From: Eurosta solidaginis
Taxonomy: Eukaryota; Arthropoda; Insecta; Diptera; Tephritidae
Assembly (NCBI RefSeq): GCF_040869045.1
Contig: NC_090322.1
Location: 172,684,672-172,748,671, forward strand
DNA: 64,000 bases
Direction of reading: 5' to 3'
Each line of letters begins with the position of its first letter. Within the stretch, counting starts at the first letter, position 1. The translations under genes were made by a program, and so were the position numbers. The notes under the pieces were generated by a model. It searched no databases, was not told where the DNA came from, and saw only the letters and a program-made list of their open reading frames with translations. Positions 21,431 through 33,232 of this stretch are shown piece after piece.

Positions 21431-21730
21431 ATAAATAAATAAATACAAGGCGCGATATACACTTGAAGAGAATTAAGGCCGAGCTTCTCTTGCAATTTGC
21501 ATCTTGCTCTTTTTTTAATTTTTCCTACGAACTGGTGGGACGGGACCCACATGCTTTACGCGGACTCCGAACGGCATATGCAAGGTAGGTGAGTTTTCAC
21601 TGAGAAGCATTTCGCGATAAGAAAAACTTTATTCTAATTGAAATAACCTTTTTTCTAAATTTTTGATGTTACTTTGCCCGGGAGTTGAACCCAAGACCTT
21701 CGGTGTGGTAGGCGGAATGATTGTGGCCCA
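21431..21730 (-). mobile_element. tRNA-derived SINE copy
   Basis: Minus-strand copy: box B ggagttgaacccaagac complement, the accttcggtgtggtaggcgg head, and the gcgcgata 3' end followed by an (AAAT)n tail (21431-21450). Confidence 0.8.
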
Positions 21731-21951
21731 CAGTGATGTGTCACTATTCCCAGAAAAACTCTTTATTTAGTTCTAATGCCATATTGCACTCTGAAGTCGT
21801 TTTAACATAGTCGCAGCTCCTTGATGTATGCTTGTTTTACAAAGCTAACAAAAAATGATTGCAGGGATCAAACGGGCATTGATGATAATCTTAAAAGCAA
21901 ATTACATATTGACATCAAATTTAAGAAGCGGATTACAACAAACCAGTAAAG

Positions 21952-22733
21952 GTGTCTAAGTTCGGGTGTAACCGAACATTATATACTCAGCGTGAACTTC
22001 AATTGTACATTTCATTTCAGATAAATTACTTTTCTACATTACACGTGGCACCGCCCGTTTAAAAAAAAATGTCTTCCCATTTATACATACATACACACAT
22101 TTCCTCTTACAATAAAACTTGATAAGTGAAATATCATTGATTCAAAACTATTTTTTGCTAAGTTAGAGCTTATTATTCTAGTCTACGACCCTTTTAAACG
22201 TGTTTTATATAAAAGCATTCCTTATAGTAAAGGCAACCTCTCTGCAGAATTTTGTTACAATAGCTTTAATGGTTTTTGATTTATGATCAATATTTGTAAA
22301 ATTGATTTTATCACAAGTGGGCGGTGCCATGCCCATTTTAAACAATTTTATTACGAGTCTCAATATCAGTACACATGTCAAATTTCAGCATTCTAGGTGT
22401 ATTATTTACTAAATAATCAAGTTTTTGTGTTTCCAAAATGTTATATATATAAAAAGTGGGCGTGGTTATCATCCGATTTCATTTTCAATACCAATCTATT
22501 CTGGGTCCAGATAAGTTCGTGTACCAAATTTGGTGAAGATATCTCAATATTTACTCAAGTTATCGTGTTAACGGACGAACGGACGGAAGAACGGACATGG
22601 CTTAATCAAATATTTTTCGATACTGATGATTTTGATATATAGAAGTCTATATATATCTCGATTCCTTTATACTTGTACAACCAACCGTTATCCAATCAAA
22701 GTTAATATACTCTGTGTGCAAAGCACGCTGAGT
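21952..22733 (-). repeat. Long dispersed repeat B, copy 2 (inverted, shorter)
   Basis: Begins gtctaagttcgggtgtaac (complement of the 3' end of copy 1) and ends gcacgctgagt, the complement of the family's 5' end. It lies about 560 bp from copy 1 in opposite orientation. The 226-bp interval 21731-21956 between the SINE and this repeat has no recognised gene. Confidence 0.7.
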
Positions 22734-22816
22734 AAAAAATTGTACTCAAATTTGTTCCTGAAAGTGGCTTGAATTGATATTACATTACCTAAAGAAGTAA
22801 ATTTCTAAAACACATA

Positions 22817-23061
22817 CAAAAAAAAAAATACTTGGAGCGATTTGCCTCCGAGGATATTTAGGCGTCGTGCTCCATTTTAATTTTTCAAGGCAGATGAATT
22901 TTCACCGAGAAGCTTTTCATGGCAGGGAGCGTCGCCGCGTAAAAAGACTTCTAATTGAAAGAAAATGTTTAAATATTTTCGACGTTGCTTTGCTTGTGAC
23001 TTTAACACCCGATCTTCGGTGAGGTAGGCGCAGCAGGCTCTCACCACACCACGGAGGCCAC
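22817..23061 (-). mobile_element. tRNA-derived SINE copy, diverged
   Basis: Minus strand. The poly-A run at 22818-22828 is the reverse of the T-rich tail. The head complement caccacaccacggaggccac is present, but the box B region has decayed (gacttta in place of the consensus). Confidence 0.7.
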
Positions 23062-23399
23062 AAACATACAACGATCTCCAAAAAACAATTCCTTTGCACG
23101 TAGGTAAGTTGTGTAAGAATTTGCTAAGTTCTAGCTTAACGGTCCAGACATTGGAATGCAAAGTTTAACTTTCCTTATCATTTCTCGAACAATGAAGGAT
23201 CAGAGACGATTGTCTTTAAAGGCATATATACGATGAGTAATTTTTTCTATATAGGAGCCAGTTACTGACAGCGTAAATAATAGGAGCCTTCCAGGACTGA
23301 CGCTTATCTGCTGATCGAAAACTCAGCCATTGCAACAAAATAAATATTATTATTATTAAAAGGTATTTGTTAATTATTTATCTTATAACTTTAAACGAG

Positions 23400-23530
23400 C
23401 AATTCTTGTTTGTTTGTATAGCCGAACGATCTCGGGAACGGCTCAACCGATTTAAATGAAATTTGGCACAAAGATAATGTATCGCCTTCTAAGACTTTCT
23501 ACCTAGGTGTTGCCACCCAGAATGTTTCAC
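23400..23530. repeat. Leader of tandem repeat array
   Basis: Carries ttgtttgtttgtatagccga, atctcgggaacggctcaacc and gatttaaatgaaatttggc, phrases typical of a dispersed fly transposon end. It directly precedes the tandem array. Confidence 0.45.
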
Positions 23531-24118
23531 AAGGCAACCTATTCGAAATTTAAAAAAAATTGCATGAGATATGCCGATATGGGTATCAAACGAAAGGTAT
23601 TTCACTCCGCATTACAATAGGGACATTTTTGAGTAGGGTTGCCATTTAGGATTGCCACTTATTCGAAATTAAAAAAAATTGCATGAGATATGCCGATATG
23701 GGTATCAAACGAAAGGTATTTCACTCCGCATTACAATAGGGACATTTTTGAGTAGGGTTGCCACCTATTCGAAATAAAAAAAAATTGCATGGGAAATGCT
23801 GATATGGGTATCAAACGATAGGTATTTCACTCCGCATTACAATAGGGATATTTTTGAGTTGGGTTGCCATTTGGGGTTGCCACCTATTCGAAATAAAAAA
23901 CAAATTGCATGCGATATGCCGATATGGGTATGAAACGAAAGGTATTTCACTCCGCATTACAATAGGGAAATTTTTGAGTAAGGTTGCCGTTTAGGGTTGC
24001 CACCTATTTGAAATGAAAAAAAATTGCATGAGATATGCCGATATGGGTATCAAACGAAAGGTATTTCACTCCGCATTACAATAGGGACATTTTTGAGTAG
24101 GGTTGCCATTTAGGGTTA
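23531..24118 (+). repeat. Five-copy ~119-bp tandem array
   Basis: The unit contains attgcatgagatatgccgat, atgggtatcaaacgaaagg, tatttcactccgcattacaa and gggacatttttgagtagggt. The phrase gggtatcaaacga begins at 23581, 23700, 23806, 23926 and 24045, giving spacings of 119, 106, 120 and 119 bp. Units are very similar, so the expansion is recent or homogenised. Each unit includes ttgccacctattcgaaat. There is no coding potential. Confidence 0.9.
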
Positions 24119-24395
24119 TCGATGTTGATGGTCCTTTGCGGGATACAGATCCGATACGCTCCGGTAACACAGCATCATTAAGGTGCTGGCCCGACCATCT
24201 CGGGAACGCTTAATATGGACACATTAAACCTTCAGGCCATCCCCACCTCCCCACAAGTTCCATGAGGAGCTTGGGGTTGCCAGAGCCTCGTCTGTTAGTG
24301 AAATGGGATTCGCCGCTCGAAGGTGAGGTTGACAATTGGGTGGGAGAAGCTATATATTGCGCTACACAACTCCTTGAATCCCACGACTTCACTTA
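24119..24395 (-). repeat. SINE-like (CAA)n-tail repeat, partial
   Basis: Minus-strand copy lacking the CAA tail and 5' end; includes tccggtaacacagcatcatt, ccgaccatctcgggaacg and atgaggagcttggggttgc. It fuses directly to the 119-bp array at the phrase ttagggttatcgatg. Confidence 0.75.
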
Positions 24396-25235
24396 GAAGT
24401 CGTCCTCAGGAACGCATGAATATGCTTGAATTTGAAAAAATAAGTGAGAAATGGCATATCTATTCGAATTCGCTATTAGAATTCGTCTAGCATTTACCAT
24501 TTAGTAGTTGGGATAGTCTCTGCCTAGCTAGAGCTACGCATTCGCTGATTAGTTATGTAAAGGGATTCTTGTTCAGTACGTGAAAATGCATGGGAATATT
24601 TTGCGTAGTTGTGTAATTTAGCGCATTTAATTTTTTAAAGATCTGAACCCTTATCATAGTTGGACACAGTGCACTCTATTTTCATTTTTAGTGGCACGGT
24701 TAAGCGCTTAAGTATGTAAGCAAATCAGTGGAAGTCTGAGTGCAATATACCCAGTTTAGTATTTCCTAAAATTACAAAAAGCTAAAAGAAAGATATAATT
24801 AACAAAATTTTGTTAGTTTTAAAGCATCCAATGCACCTGGCTTGTGGTCAGTTGATGAAATTTGGGCTGGAAAGATATCCCAACATCTAAGGATAGGGAA
24901 ACCAACATAAAATATTGATCAAATACAAGAGCAGTGGGGGAATGTAACGCTAATAGAAGATACAAATTTAATACAAAATGGGTAAGTCAGGAAAAGTGTA
25001 GGCCTGCGGCGACTTAAATGACGATAATTTACTTTAAAGAAAAAACCGGAAATTTCAATAAACCAACATGTACGTAACCATTTCTTTGAATTTGCAGAGT
25101 TTTCGGTATCAGTTCTTATGTATCAAACTTATAAAGGGCGTTGATAACTAACTAATGTTTAGGACTGTAGGAGCATACGTGTTCATATATTTGCAAACTA
25201 CACATATAAAATTTGTACAGTAGCGGCTGAAGAAT
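24396..25235. other. No recognised gene
   Basis: Mixed AT-rich sequence without a recognisable domain or repeat copy in this window. Confidence 0.4.
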
Positions 25236-25462
25236 GCTTCAATCCCCAGCGGGTTAGGGGGCTAAGAATATACTCGCGCTAGGTATGCCTGTCGTAAGAG
25301 GTGACTTAAATACCAAATTGATTTAAGGGGTTGTGTAGCGCAACCCTTTTAAGGGTTTGCCAGCGCTATATATAGCTTCCCCAACCCAATTGTGAACCTC
25401 ACCTACCCGTGGCGAATCCTATTTAATTAACAGTCGAGGCCCTGGCGACCCCGAACGCTGCT
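25236..25462 (+). repeat. SINE-like (CAA)n-tail repeat, 5' half
   Basis: Plus-strand 5' half: ccccagcgggttagggggct, aggtatgcctgtcgtaagag and ttgtgtagcgcaaccctttt, ending near ggccctggcgaccccgaac. It confirms the 5' end defined by the full-length copy at 17104-17507. Confidence 0.8.
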
Positions 25463-25620
25463 TGTAAAGCTAATTTTTATGCGAGCATTTAATAAAAGGC
25501 AATATGGAGCTAGAAATCAGAAACTTGGAAAAATTTTCAACTCATTACTACGTTGGAAGTCTGTTTTTTTGTTTTACTCAAAAGCTAATTTTCTGAAAAC
25601 AATTTCACCCGTATGTAAAT

Positions 25621-26770
25621 GTGAATAAACTACATTTACGTAAAAGGCTCTGGTCAAATGGATCTAGTGGACACGCAACAATCCTGTGCACGAACGCCCC
25701 AGTCCCAATACCAGTACGCACTGACTACTGCACGCCAAAGAACGTTTTCGTTAAAAACTATAGTATATATATACTAACGCGACAAAACTGGAATACCAGA
25801 CAACATACGGTACCGGGTGCCATTAACATATTCACGGATGGTTCTAAGCTTGACGGGAAGGTGGGAGCAGGCCTCTTTTCACCGGATCTGTGTCAAGAGG
25901 TCTCTTTTCGCCTACCAGATCACTGTAGTGTTTACCAAGCGGAAATGCTGGCAATACACAGGGCTGTGAATCATCGCGGGTCTATGCCTAAGGATGGTAA
26001 ACGGGTGCTTATTATCTCAGACAGCCAGGCCGCTTTAAAGGTTTTGGACTCATTCGTCGACAACGCAAAGTCGGTCACTGAATGCCGCAGATCTCTTAAC
26101 GAGATGGCTCAGCACTTCAGTATCAGCCTTATATGGGTACCTGGGCACATGGATATTGAAGGCAACTGCAAAGCAGATGAGCTGGCCAGAAGAGGCACCA
26201 CCGATCATATCCTTCCGGGAAATGATTCGGTAGGTATACCCATGCCCACTTTCAGGCTTCGTGTGAACACAAGCACTATAAGAATTGCAAATGGACGATA
26301 GTCAGCGTGGTATCATCGTGTGAGACATCCAGGCTAACCTGACCCTCATATGACAAGGGGCGCACAAGAGTGCTTCTGATTTTAAAGAAATCAGTTCTAT
26401 CGTCCCTGATAAGGGTTCTACCAGGGCATGGTTTAATAGGCACGCATGGAGGTAACGAACTTCGACTATTGTCGCAGCTGCAGATGTACAGAGGAGGAGA
26501 GTGTCCAGCACCTCCTCTGTCAGTGTCCAGCGCTTAGTAGGCGTAGGTTGGCCATCCTTGGTAAACCTTTTCTACATAACCTTGCTGAGGTCTCTAGTCA
26601 TGAAGTCAAGGCTCTAGCAAAATATATAAATTCCACGAAGTGGCTCGATCCGCTTTATGCAGGTAGGGGTCCTCTTTTGAGACCGTATAGGGTATTACAA
26701 TGTAGTATAATAGTGGGCTACTTCCATAGTGTTCAGCTCAGACCTCGCAAACTAACCCCAAACTACGTAA
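25621..26770 (+). mobile_element. I/Loa-type LINE: RNase H domain and zinc-binding tail
   Basis: The frame 25621-26301 encodes an RNase H domain: INIFTDGSKLDGKVGAGLFS (first D), VYQAEMLAIHRAV (E), VLIISDSQAALKVLD (D) and LIWVPGHMDIEGNCKADELA. After a frameshift, 26446-26760 encodes CRSCRCTEEESVQHLLCQC, a C-x2-C...H-x4-C motif seen at the end of such LINE ORF2 proteins. RNase H at the C-terminus is characteristic of I-, Loa- and R1-related LINEs. RT and endonuclease are absent: a 5'-truncated relic. Confidence 0.82.
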
Positions 26771-27959
26771 ATGCTAATAATAACAAACTTTTAACAATGA
26801 GTAGCATAATTAATAATTGTTTTATATGCTTTTCAATTATAGGTTATTGTAAACTGTTAAAAACAATCCCCCACCCCAGCTCCCCTTCCCCTCCCTTTCC
26901 CCAAAGTGAACTATCGCGCATTTGTGCTTTTAAGGTAGGCGATGCACTTCAGTAAATACACAAATATGGATGTATGTGAGCTTAGACAATATTCCGTACA
27001 TCAATTAAAGCTAGTAATTTGCGTTTACTTAACATCTTCAGTGAAAAGCAATCGCTTATTTTAAAAAGATGTTCCAATATAATAATTTTCTAATTAATAT
27101 AGGCACACAAGTTTGATATTATTATTTATAGGGCATCCACCTTGCGCCAATACCTCGAGTGTATGGGGTATTTTCGTGTTTACCAGTACTGCTAAATTTC
27201 AAAATGTCCCTCAAACTCGAGTTTATGAACCAATGTGAATGCCACATTAAGAAGTATGTGCAGAAAAGGGCACTTATATAAACACACGTATATTAAATTA
27301 AGCAAACAACCGCTCTCCCCTAGTTAGTCTACTATTTATTTGTTTAAATTATATGCATGTCCAAAGTGTTTTGTTCTTTACATAGTTTTACAGTAAAATT
27401 GGAATTGTCGTGATAGTGGCGCAACATCGAAAAATGCTTATACTAAAAAGATTATATTAATTATTATTTGTTGAAAAAATTAGTGCCAGTTATTCGAATT
27501 CATTATGTATATAAAGTTTTCGAAATTTGCTAAACGCATGAATGATAATGCGCATTCTGTTCTGCTGCAGAATATTTGTTTTAGAAAATCATTATGATCT
27601 GTATATTAGATATTTTTTTACATAAATATGCAGCGATTTCAATGTTTTAGCAAAAATATAAAATAGTGCTTATTCTTGTCTATTACATACATGCATACAT
27701 ACATATGATTTTGTATAAACTAAGTTCGATTTCTTAGATTCAGCAAGGTTTTATAAAAAGAAAAATTCTATTTCATTTAAGGAAAATAATTTTTTTTTCG
27801 TTCCAGAAGTTTCAGAAAAGTTCAAATGTGTTTGAGAAATGTACTTTTAAAAGCTTAAATGTTTTTTAAAAAATGCATTGTATTTGAGAAAAGCTACCAC
27901 AGTATTACAGAAAATCACAAAAGCGCTATTTGTTATGACCAAACCTACATAGATCTAAG
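26771..27959. other. AT-rich sequence, no recognised gene
   Basis: No gene recognised. A short run of catgcatacatacatacata occurs near 27688. Confidence 0.4.
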
Positions 27960-28277
27960 AAGAAGAAAATACAAATTTAGGCCGAGCTTCGCTTCCAATA
28001 TGTATCGTGTTCCATTTTAATTTTTTTTTTACAAATTGGAAATATTTTTATGCTGACTTCGATCGGCAGATGAAAGGCAGATGAATTTTCACTGAGAAGC
28101 TTTCCATGACAGAAATTCCTTCGGAGTATTTGCAAACCACTACCGAAGAGCGACGCTACTTAAAAAAAAAAACACACTTATAATTTAAAAAACTTGTTTC
28201 TTAATTGTTGATTTTGTTTTGCACGGGACTTAACCCAGGTCCTTTGGTTTGGTATGTGGAGCACGCTATCACCACAC
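27960..28277 (-). mobile_element. tRNA-derived SINE copy, diverged
   Basis: Minus strand: aggccgagcttcgcttccaa (3' body), aagctttccatgacagaaat, and the head complement gcacgctatcaccacaccc. Several internal changes mark it as old. Confidence 0.7.
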
Positions 28278-29197
28278 CCATTTACAATTATATTTACGTG
28301 TTTTGAGATATATATTTATTTTTACTGAAAAATTATTGTCGATTACGGATTGCTTTTTCGGAATACATTTGCCTCTTTATATAAAAATATTTGAGCTTTT
28401 CCAAAGTACATTTTCTGTTGAAAAGTTGTATAACTTAATGCTTTTATAAAATTGACGATTCAGCACTATGCAATATATTGAGTGTAGAATTTCTCCATTA
28501 CAACAAAGGCACCCTATCTCAGCTGGTAGTTCTTAAATCAAAAAACTGCTCCCACGGTTGTGGTAGTGTTGTTTCAAGTGGCCAATCCTTTGCAAACATA
28601 TGTACGCTAGCATGACCTCAGAGGGTGGACGGGGCTTAGAAAATACTCGCGACAAGGGGATCGGTACGAAAGGTCAAAAATAAAAATGTGAAAACAGAAA
28701 TGTCGAAATTTAAAATTTTTCAAAATATAAAAATCTAATTTTGCCGAATTAAAACAAAATCCGAAAAGAAATGCATTCCCGCCTGGTATATTTTTTTACT
28801 TGCAAAGAGATATTTGCAAATAAAAATTTCACATTTCCATGTGTTGTTGTATTTTCAATGAATTGGTTATAAGCACACACAATTATGCGAAAAAGATTCC
28901 CTGCAAAAATACTGCGGCTATCGTAGCCCGGATTTCGTGCAGACAAGTATTGATCGGGCCCAGATTTTTTATCAGCTGGAGGTTATTTTTTGGGTTCTTG
29001 TTAATTTTTTTCGACAGAAGAAAAATCTTTAATTTCCATCTTTGCTACCGAGGTCAAAATGCCTCTGTATTCATATATAACAATTAAAAACAAATATCGA
29101 AATAGTGTAATTAATGATGTTTAAAATTCGCGCGATATTTCTTTTTCAACATATTTATTTTTCTGAATTTTCGGTTTTCTACATTTCATTTCGACAT
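28278..29197. other. No recognised gene
   Basis: AT-rich region with no recognised domain. Confidence 0.4.
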
Positions 29198-29516
29198 TCA
29201 AGGGGTTGTGTAGCGTAACATATAGCTTCTCCAACCCAATTGTCAACCTCACCTTCGAGCGGCGAATCCCGTTTCACTAACAGACGAGGCTCTGGCGACC
29301 CCAAGCTACTCATGGAACTTGGGGGTGGGGAGGCAGGGATGGCCCGAAGGTTTAATGTGGCCATATAAATCGTTCCCGAGATGGTCGGGCCAGCACCTTA
29401 ATGGTGCTGTGTTACCGGAGCGTATCGGATCTGTATCCGACAAAGGACCATCACATCGATAACACTCCCCAAAGCCTTCGGGGAGTAACCTAATCAACAA
29501 CAACAACAACAACAAC
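29198..29516 (+). repeat. SINE-like (CAA)n-tail repeat, near full 3' two-thirds
   Basis: Starts caaggggttgtgtagcgtaa, passes through ctcatggaacttgggggtg and ttcccgagatggtcgggcca, and ends ccttcggggagtaacctaat with a (CAA)n tail at 29494-29516. Confidence 0.85.
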
Positions 29517-29525
29517 ATGCGTATG

Positions 29526-29745
29526 TCGTCGATCGACTCTGCATGAAGATTTTTGCAAGCAAAATAGTTATTAAGGTGATCTGATAAATATGTGTATGGA
29601 TTAGTTCATATTTTGTAGAAAGTGTAACCCTCGAAGAAGATGCGTATGTCTTGCACTTCGTACCCCGTATTGCGATAGTCGATTAAAAATAGAATCGACT
29701 TTCGTCGATCGACTCTTCATGAAGATTTTTGCAAGCAAAAGAGTT
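29526..29745 (+). repeat. Direct repeat pair, ~45 bp each
   Basis: The phrase cgtcgatcgactct.catgaagatttttgcaagcaaaa.agtta occurs at about 29528 and 29705 in the same orientation. The interval includes a short stretch, gtcgattaaaaatagaatcg. Function unknown. Confidence 0.6.
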
Positions 29746-30268
29746 AAAGCAAGGATGCGTAGCATGTAATGCTTTTCAGTATAATTCGTAATGGCGCGAT
29801 TTTATACAAACTTTGTTATATACAATTTTCGCCCAACCCCCAGCAAGATATGGTGCTTTTGCTGCTACAACGAAATCAACATTTGTCGATTTGTTACTCA
29901 GATCAATATGTCTGCAGTCAAAAGAACTAACCACTTATAGGGCGATTACCACCCCCGGACAAACTGATCAATCATTTAAAGGTTTCGGCTAACATTTACC
30001 GGAAATGGTTAAAACAGCTCAAAGTCCCCTACGTTTAAAGGGTGACATTAATGGTTCTTGCATATGACCGCATACATGCAATACATAATTTATCTGTTTT
30101 AGCATAAGGAGAAAACATCAAAATTAAATTAAAGTCACCAGTCCCTAAAAGTTTAGGTGTCAATTACGTAAATAAAAAAAAAAATTGTGTTACAATTAAG
30201 ATAACATTACAAGCATTAAAAATCTTGTTTTGTATTACCATGAAATTAAATATTGTTTAAATGCTTTT
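29746..30268. other. e(r) downstream flank, no recognised gene
   Basis: Non-coding sequence between the repeat pair and the e(r) 3' end; nothing recognised. Confidence 0.4.
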
Positions 30269-30274
30269 TTTATT
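30269..30274 (-). terminator. e(r) polyadenylation signal
   Basis: AATAAA on the minus strand, 80 bp after the e(r) stop codon. Confidence 0.55.
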
Positions 30275-30353
30275 ATATCAAACTAAATCCTGTTTCATGA
30301 ATTTTTTGTTACTGTCTGTTTTCACCTTCTAAGGTTTTTTCTCTACAAGAAGT

Positions 30354-30665
30354 TTAATTCGAATTACCTGCTGCCTGTCTAAGCAGCACATAAATTTTCT
30401 CCTTGATCCATTCCTTATTGTATGGTGCATAGGTGTTTGTCGATTTCTGATAAACCAAACAACTGATATCTGCCAATTGATCCACGAAATCAAATAGTTG
30501 ACTAATATCATATGTGATTGTTGGTGTATTAGGATTACGCCGCTTTAGATGTTCTTCATATATTTTGCATACACCCTCCATGCATTCGTTCACGCTTTCA
30601 TAGTCACTGTAAGTGCGTGTCTCAGGACGCGAAGCAGGTTGCACTAATAAAATTGTGTGTGACAT
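30354..30665 (-). CDS. e(r): Enhancer of rudimentary homolog
   Basis: A single uninterrupted 103-residue frame starting [20 protein letters not shown] and continuing [40 protein letters not shown] and [15 protein letters not shown]. This is the complete, highly conserved Enhancer of rudimentary protein (usual length ~104 residues), a small nuclear dimer that binds YTH-family and splicing partners and was first found in flies as a modifier of the pyrimidine-synthesis gene rudimentary. Start and stop fit the family ends exactly. No coding intron is seen; a 5' UTR intron to the right is possible. No neighbouring gene is functionally linked. It is one of only three host coding features in the window. 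Confidence 0.96.
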   Translation of the reverse strand: MSHTILLVQPASRPETRTYSDYESVNECMEGVCKIYEEHLKRRNPNTPTITYDISQLFDFVDQLADISCLVYQKSTNTYAPYNKEWIKEKIYVLLRQAAGNSN

Positions 30666-31810
30666 TTTGGCAGCTGTACGGTGTAAAGTAAAACCTCAAA
30701 ATTATGGTGCAAAAGAAGCCAGGCCCAGAAACTGTATGGTTCTTATCTTATTAAGAAGAACAATCTAGAAAAATAAATTTGCAATTCTATACAAATACTT
30801 CTTGATGTTGCAATTGTTGACCGGCGCTATGACCCTGCCACAAGTTTTGTTGTTGCCGCACGCTAGCACGTTTATGCACTGCAAATGTACACATATTCAA
30901 ATTACGAAATGAACTGTAAAATGTAGGAATATATTTTACTTACGTCTTTTAATTTATATTTACTATTTAAATAATTTTTATATTTAAATCACTGCTTTAT
31001 TTTATTTGCAAACTCGCGATATTTTTCTGATGCTGTCAAATTTTATCGGTTTCCATGTGCTTCCTTCTTATTCGTTCCCTCTTACAATTTTGTTCACAAA
31101 TTGAAGTAAAGTCACTAGCTAACTCTCTCTTACGAATGCTTTTGTCTGCAAACTGAAAAAAGTCAACGAGTAGCTGATTTAAGCGAGTAATGTGCTAGAG
31201 ATGTGTGAAATTAAGGAGAATTTACATGAACGCTTTGGTCGCGTGGCTTTGCTTCGAAGCGCCATGAAATAAACACAAAGAGAATTGATTTACAAGAGGT
31301 GGCACTGCAGAGTGCGGAGAAGTTTATGAAACCCATCGTTCCCACTGGCATTCTGAAAGATAGCGATTGGGTTTTCGCAATACGTTTTGAAATCTACCTT
31401 GGTATCCACCACCTTGAAATTGGTGGATTTAAAGAAATTTCCAAAAAAGGCAGCGCATCTTTTTCTTCGCCTGTATGCAGTTTTCTATGACACAACCAAG
31501 TCTAACAAGAAAACAAATTAATTTGGCAACTTAGTTGGTCAAATTTGCCTCAACTGGTTCGCAGGGCAAGCATAAATACCTCCAAAGTTTAATAGGGCTG
31601 AAAATCTGCCAAATCAAACACTTTGAAAAAATAAACTAATGATAAAATTATGATAATTCTTTACCTTAGCTCCCAACTGCTAAAACCCGCCCAAAAATAT
31701 CGGCAAAGCTATAAAAGGCAAGGTTTCAAATTAATTTATATTTCAAAGCCAAAGTCCAAGCAAAAGTTGTATGCATGGAGTTGGAAGTCGTAATCAATCG
31801 TAGATCGTAG
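30666..31810. other. e(r) upstream region, no recognised second gene
   Basis: Should contain the e(r) promoter and 5' UTR (reading leftward). No obvious TATA box or DRE is seen. A 63-codon plus frame at 31299-31490 has no recognisable domain. Confidence 0.35.
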
Positions 31811-32133
31811 ATAGATGTAGAACAACACAACGTCATATACGAAATAAAGTGCAATGGGAATATTGAAGAAAAGTTCAACAAAATATACATTGGCACAACA
31901 AAGAGAGTTTTGGGTGTCAGAATCACCGAGCACAGAGCAGATGCCAAATATGGGAAAAACTCAACTGCGCTTTCTCAACACCTAACAAATAAACAACACT
32001 CAGCTGATTCTGAAAATGTAAAAATTTTAGATGTAGAAGGAAGAGAAAAAACAAGACTCACACTGGAAGGCCTTCGAATACAGCAAAGAATAAAAAAAAC
32101 TGTACACTTTAAGGACGATGTGGACAATATATT
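31811..32133 (+). pseudogene. Penelope-like element GIY-YIG endonuclease fragment
   Basis: The frame opens IDVEQHNVIYEIKCNGNIEE and continues KIYIGTTKRVLGVRITEHRA, STALSQHLTNKQHSADSENV and LTLEGLRIQQRIKKTVHFKD. The VIYEI...KIYIG pair, the following R and H, and the QHL..H motif are those of the GIY-YIG endonuclease at the C-terminus of Penelope-like retroelements. The reverse transcriptase is missing upstream, where a stop precedes the frame. At 32134 the frame runs into an inserted element, so the last codons up to 32242 are not Penelope sequence. Confidence 0.82.
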
Positions 32134-33232
32134 CACCCCTATTCTGCATTTCGATTACGTTCCCGTTCTACGCTCCGCTTCAATCGAAGTTTGGTATTCT
32201 GCATTACGACGGAATCGTAAAGAGAAGAGGAAGAGCAAATGATTTTTCGAAATCAGCTGTTGGTACGGAATGTGTGAACATTGGAACAAATTAAATTAAA
32301 GAAAATTTGTAAAAAGCACTGAAAAACGTTTATATTTTATTATCCACGCCATTTTGTACAAAAAAAAAGCAATAGAATATATTGCCGCAGTGTTATATTT
32401 TTTTGAGTGAAGTGCTTTCATAATTGTGTGTTTTTGTCGTTCTTTTGGCCAATTGCCTGTCGTGGCCACCGAGTTTTGTTAAAACGGACTCCTGCACGAA
32501 TATAGTTGACATTTTCTGAATTTTAAGGATGCTAATTTCATTGCACTGGCCTAAAGTATTTTATAAAGGTTTATTTATTCTTTCCGCAAGGATTGTTTAC
32601 GTTTTCGCTTCACCTTCTACGTTTCTTAACAAGTTTTACTTACATTTTTGTTAAAATTCTGTTAAAAATTAATAAAAAAATAAAAAGAAGATATTTTTCC
32701 GTCAACTAATTTGCAACTTAGAAAAACGGAACTACGATTGAAATGCAGAAAACAAAAAATCTAACGATTCGAAGTTGGATCGAAAGAGATTGGAACACAG
32801 AATACCAAAATTGCCAAATCGAAAAAATTCCAATCCAAGTCAGGCGGCCACCGTGGTGTGATGGTAGCGTGCTCCGCCTATCACACCGTATGCCCTGGGT
32901 TCAACTCCCGGGCAAAGCAACATCAAAATTTTAGAAATAAGATTTTTCAATTAGAAGAAAATTTTTCTAAGCGGGGTCGCCCCTCGGCAGTGTCTGGCAA
33001 GCGCTCCGATTGTATTTCTGCCATGAAAAGCTCTCAGTGAAAACTCATCTGCCTTGCAGATGCCGTTCGGAGTCGGCATAAAACATGTAGGTCCCGTCCG
33101 GCCAATTTGTAGGGAAAAATCAAGAGGAGCACGACGCAAATTGGAAGAGAAGCTCGGCCTTAGATCTCTTCGGAGGTTATCGCGCCTTACATTTATTTTT
33201 TTTTATTTAAGTCGAAATGCGGAATAGGGCTG
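32134..33232. mobile_element. Harbinger-like non-autonomous element, split by SINE
   Basis: The left end cacccctattctgcatttcg and the complement of the right end, cagccctattccgcatttcg, form imperfect terminal inverted repeats; a second shared phrase tttggtattctg lies further in at both ends. The flanks give a possible 3-bp duplication ATT. The end layout (G/C CCCTATT then tttggtatt) resembles the PIF/Harbinger copy at 8045-9780, hence the tentative class. The left half lies in the Penelope frame. A SINE occupies 32842-33208. The interior is non-coding. Confidence 0.55.
32842..33208 (+). mobile_element. tRNA-derived SINE copy, well preserved
   Basis: Starts ggcggccaccgtggtgtgat, with intact box B ggttcaactcccgggc and 3' body tcttcggaggttatcgcgcc. 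The short repeat aagtc on both sides (32837-32841 and 33209-33213) may be the target duplication. It is nearly identical to the copy at 18958. Confidence 0.85.

Noticed and set aside
23531..24118. CRISPR-like array
   Set aside because: Units are contiguous tandem copies without variable spacers, and the genome is eukaryotic.
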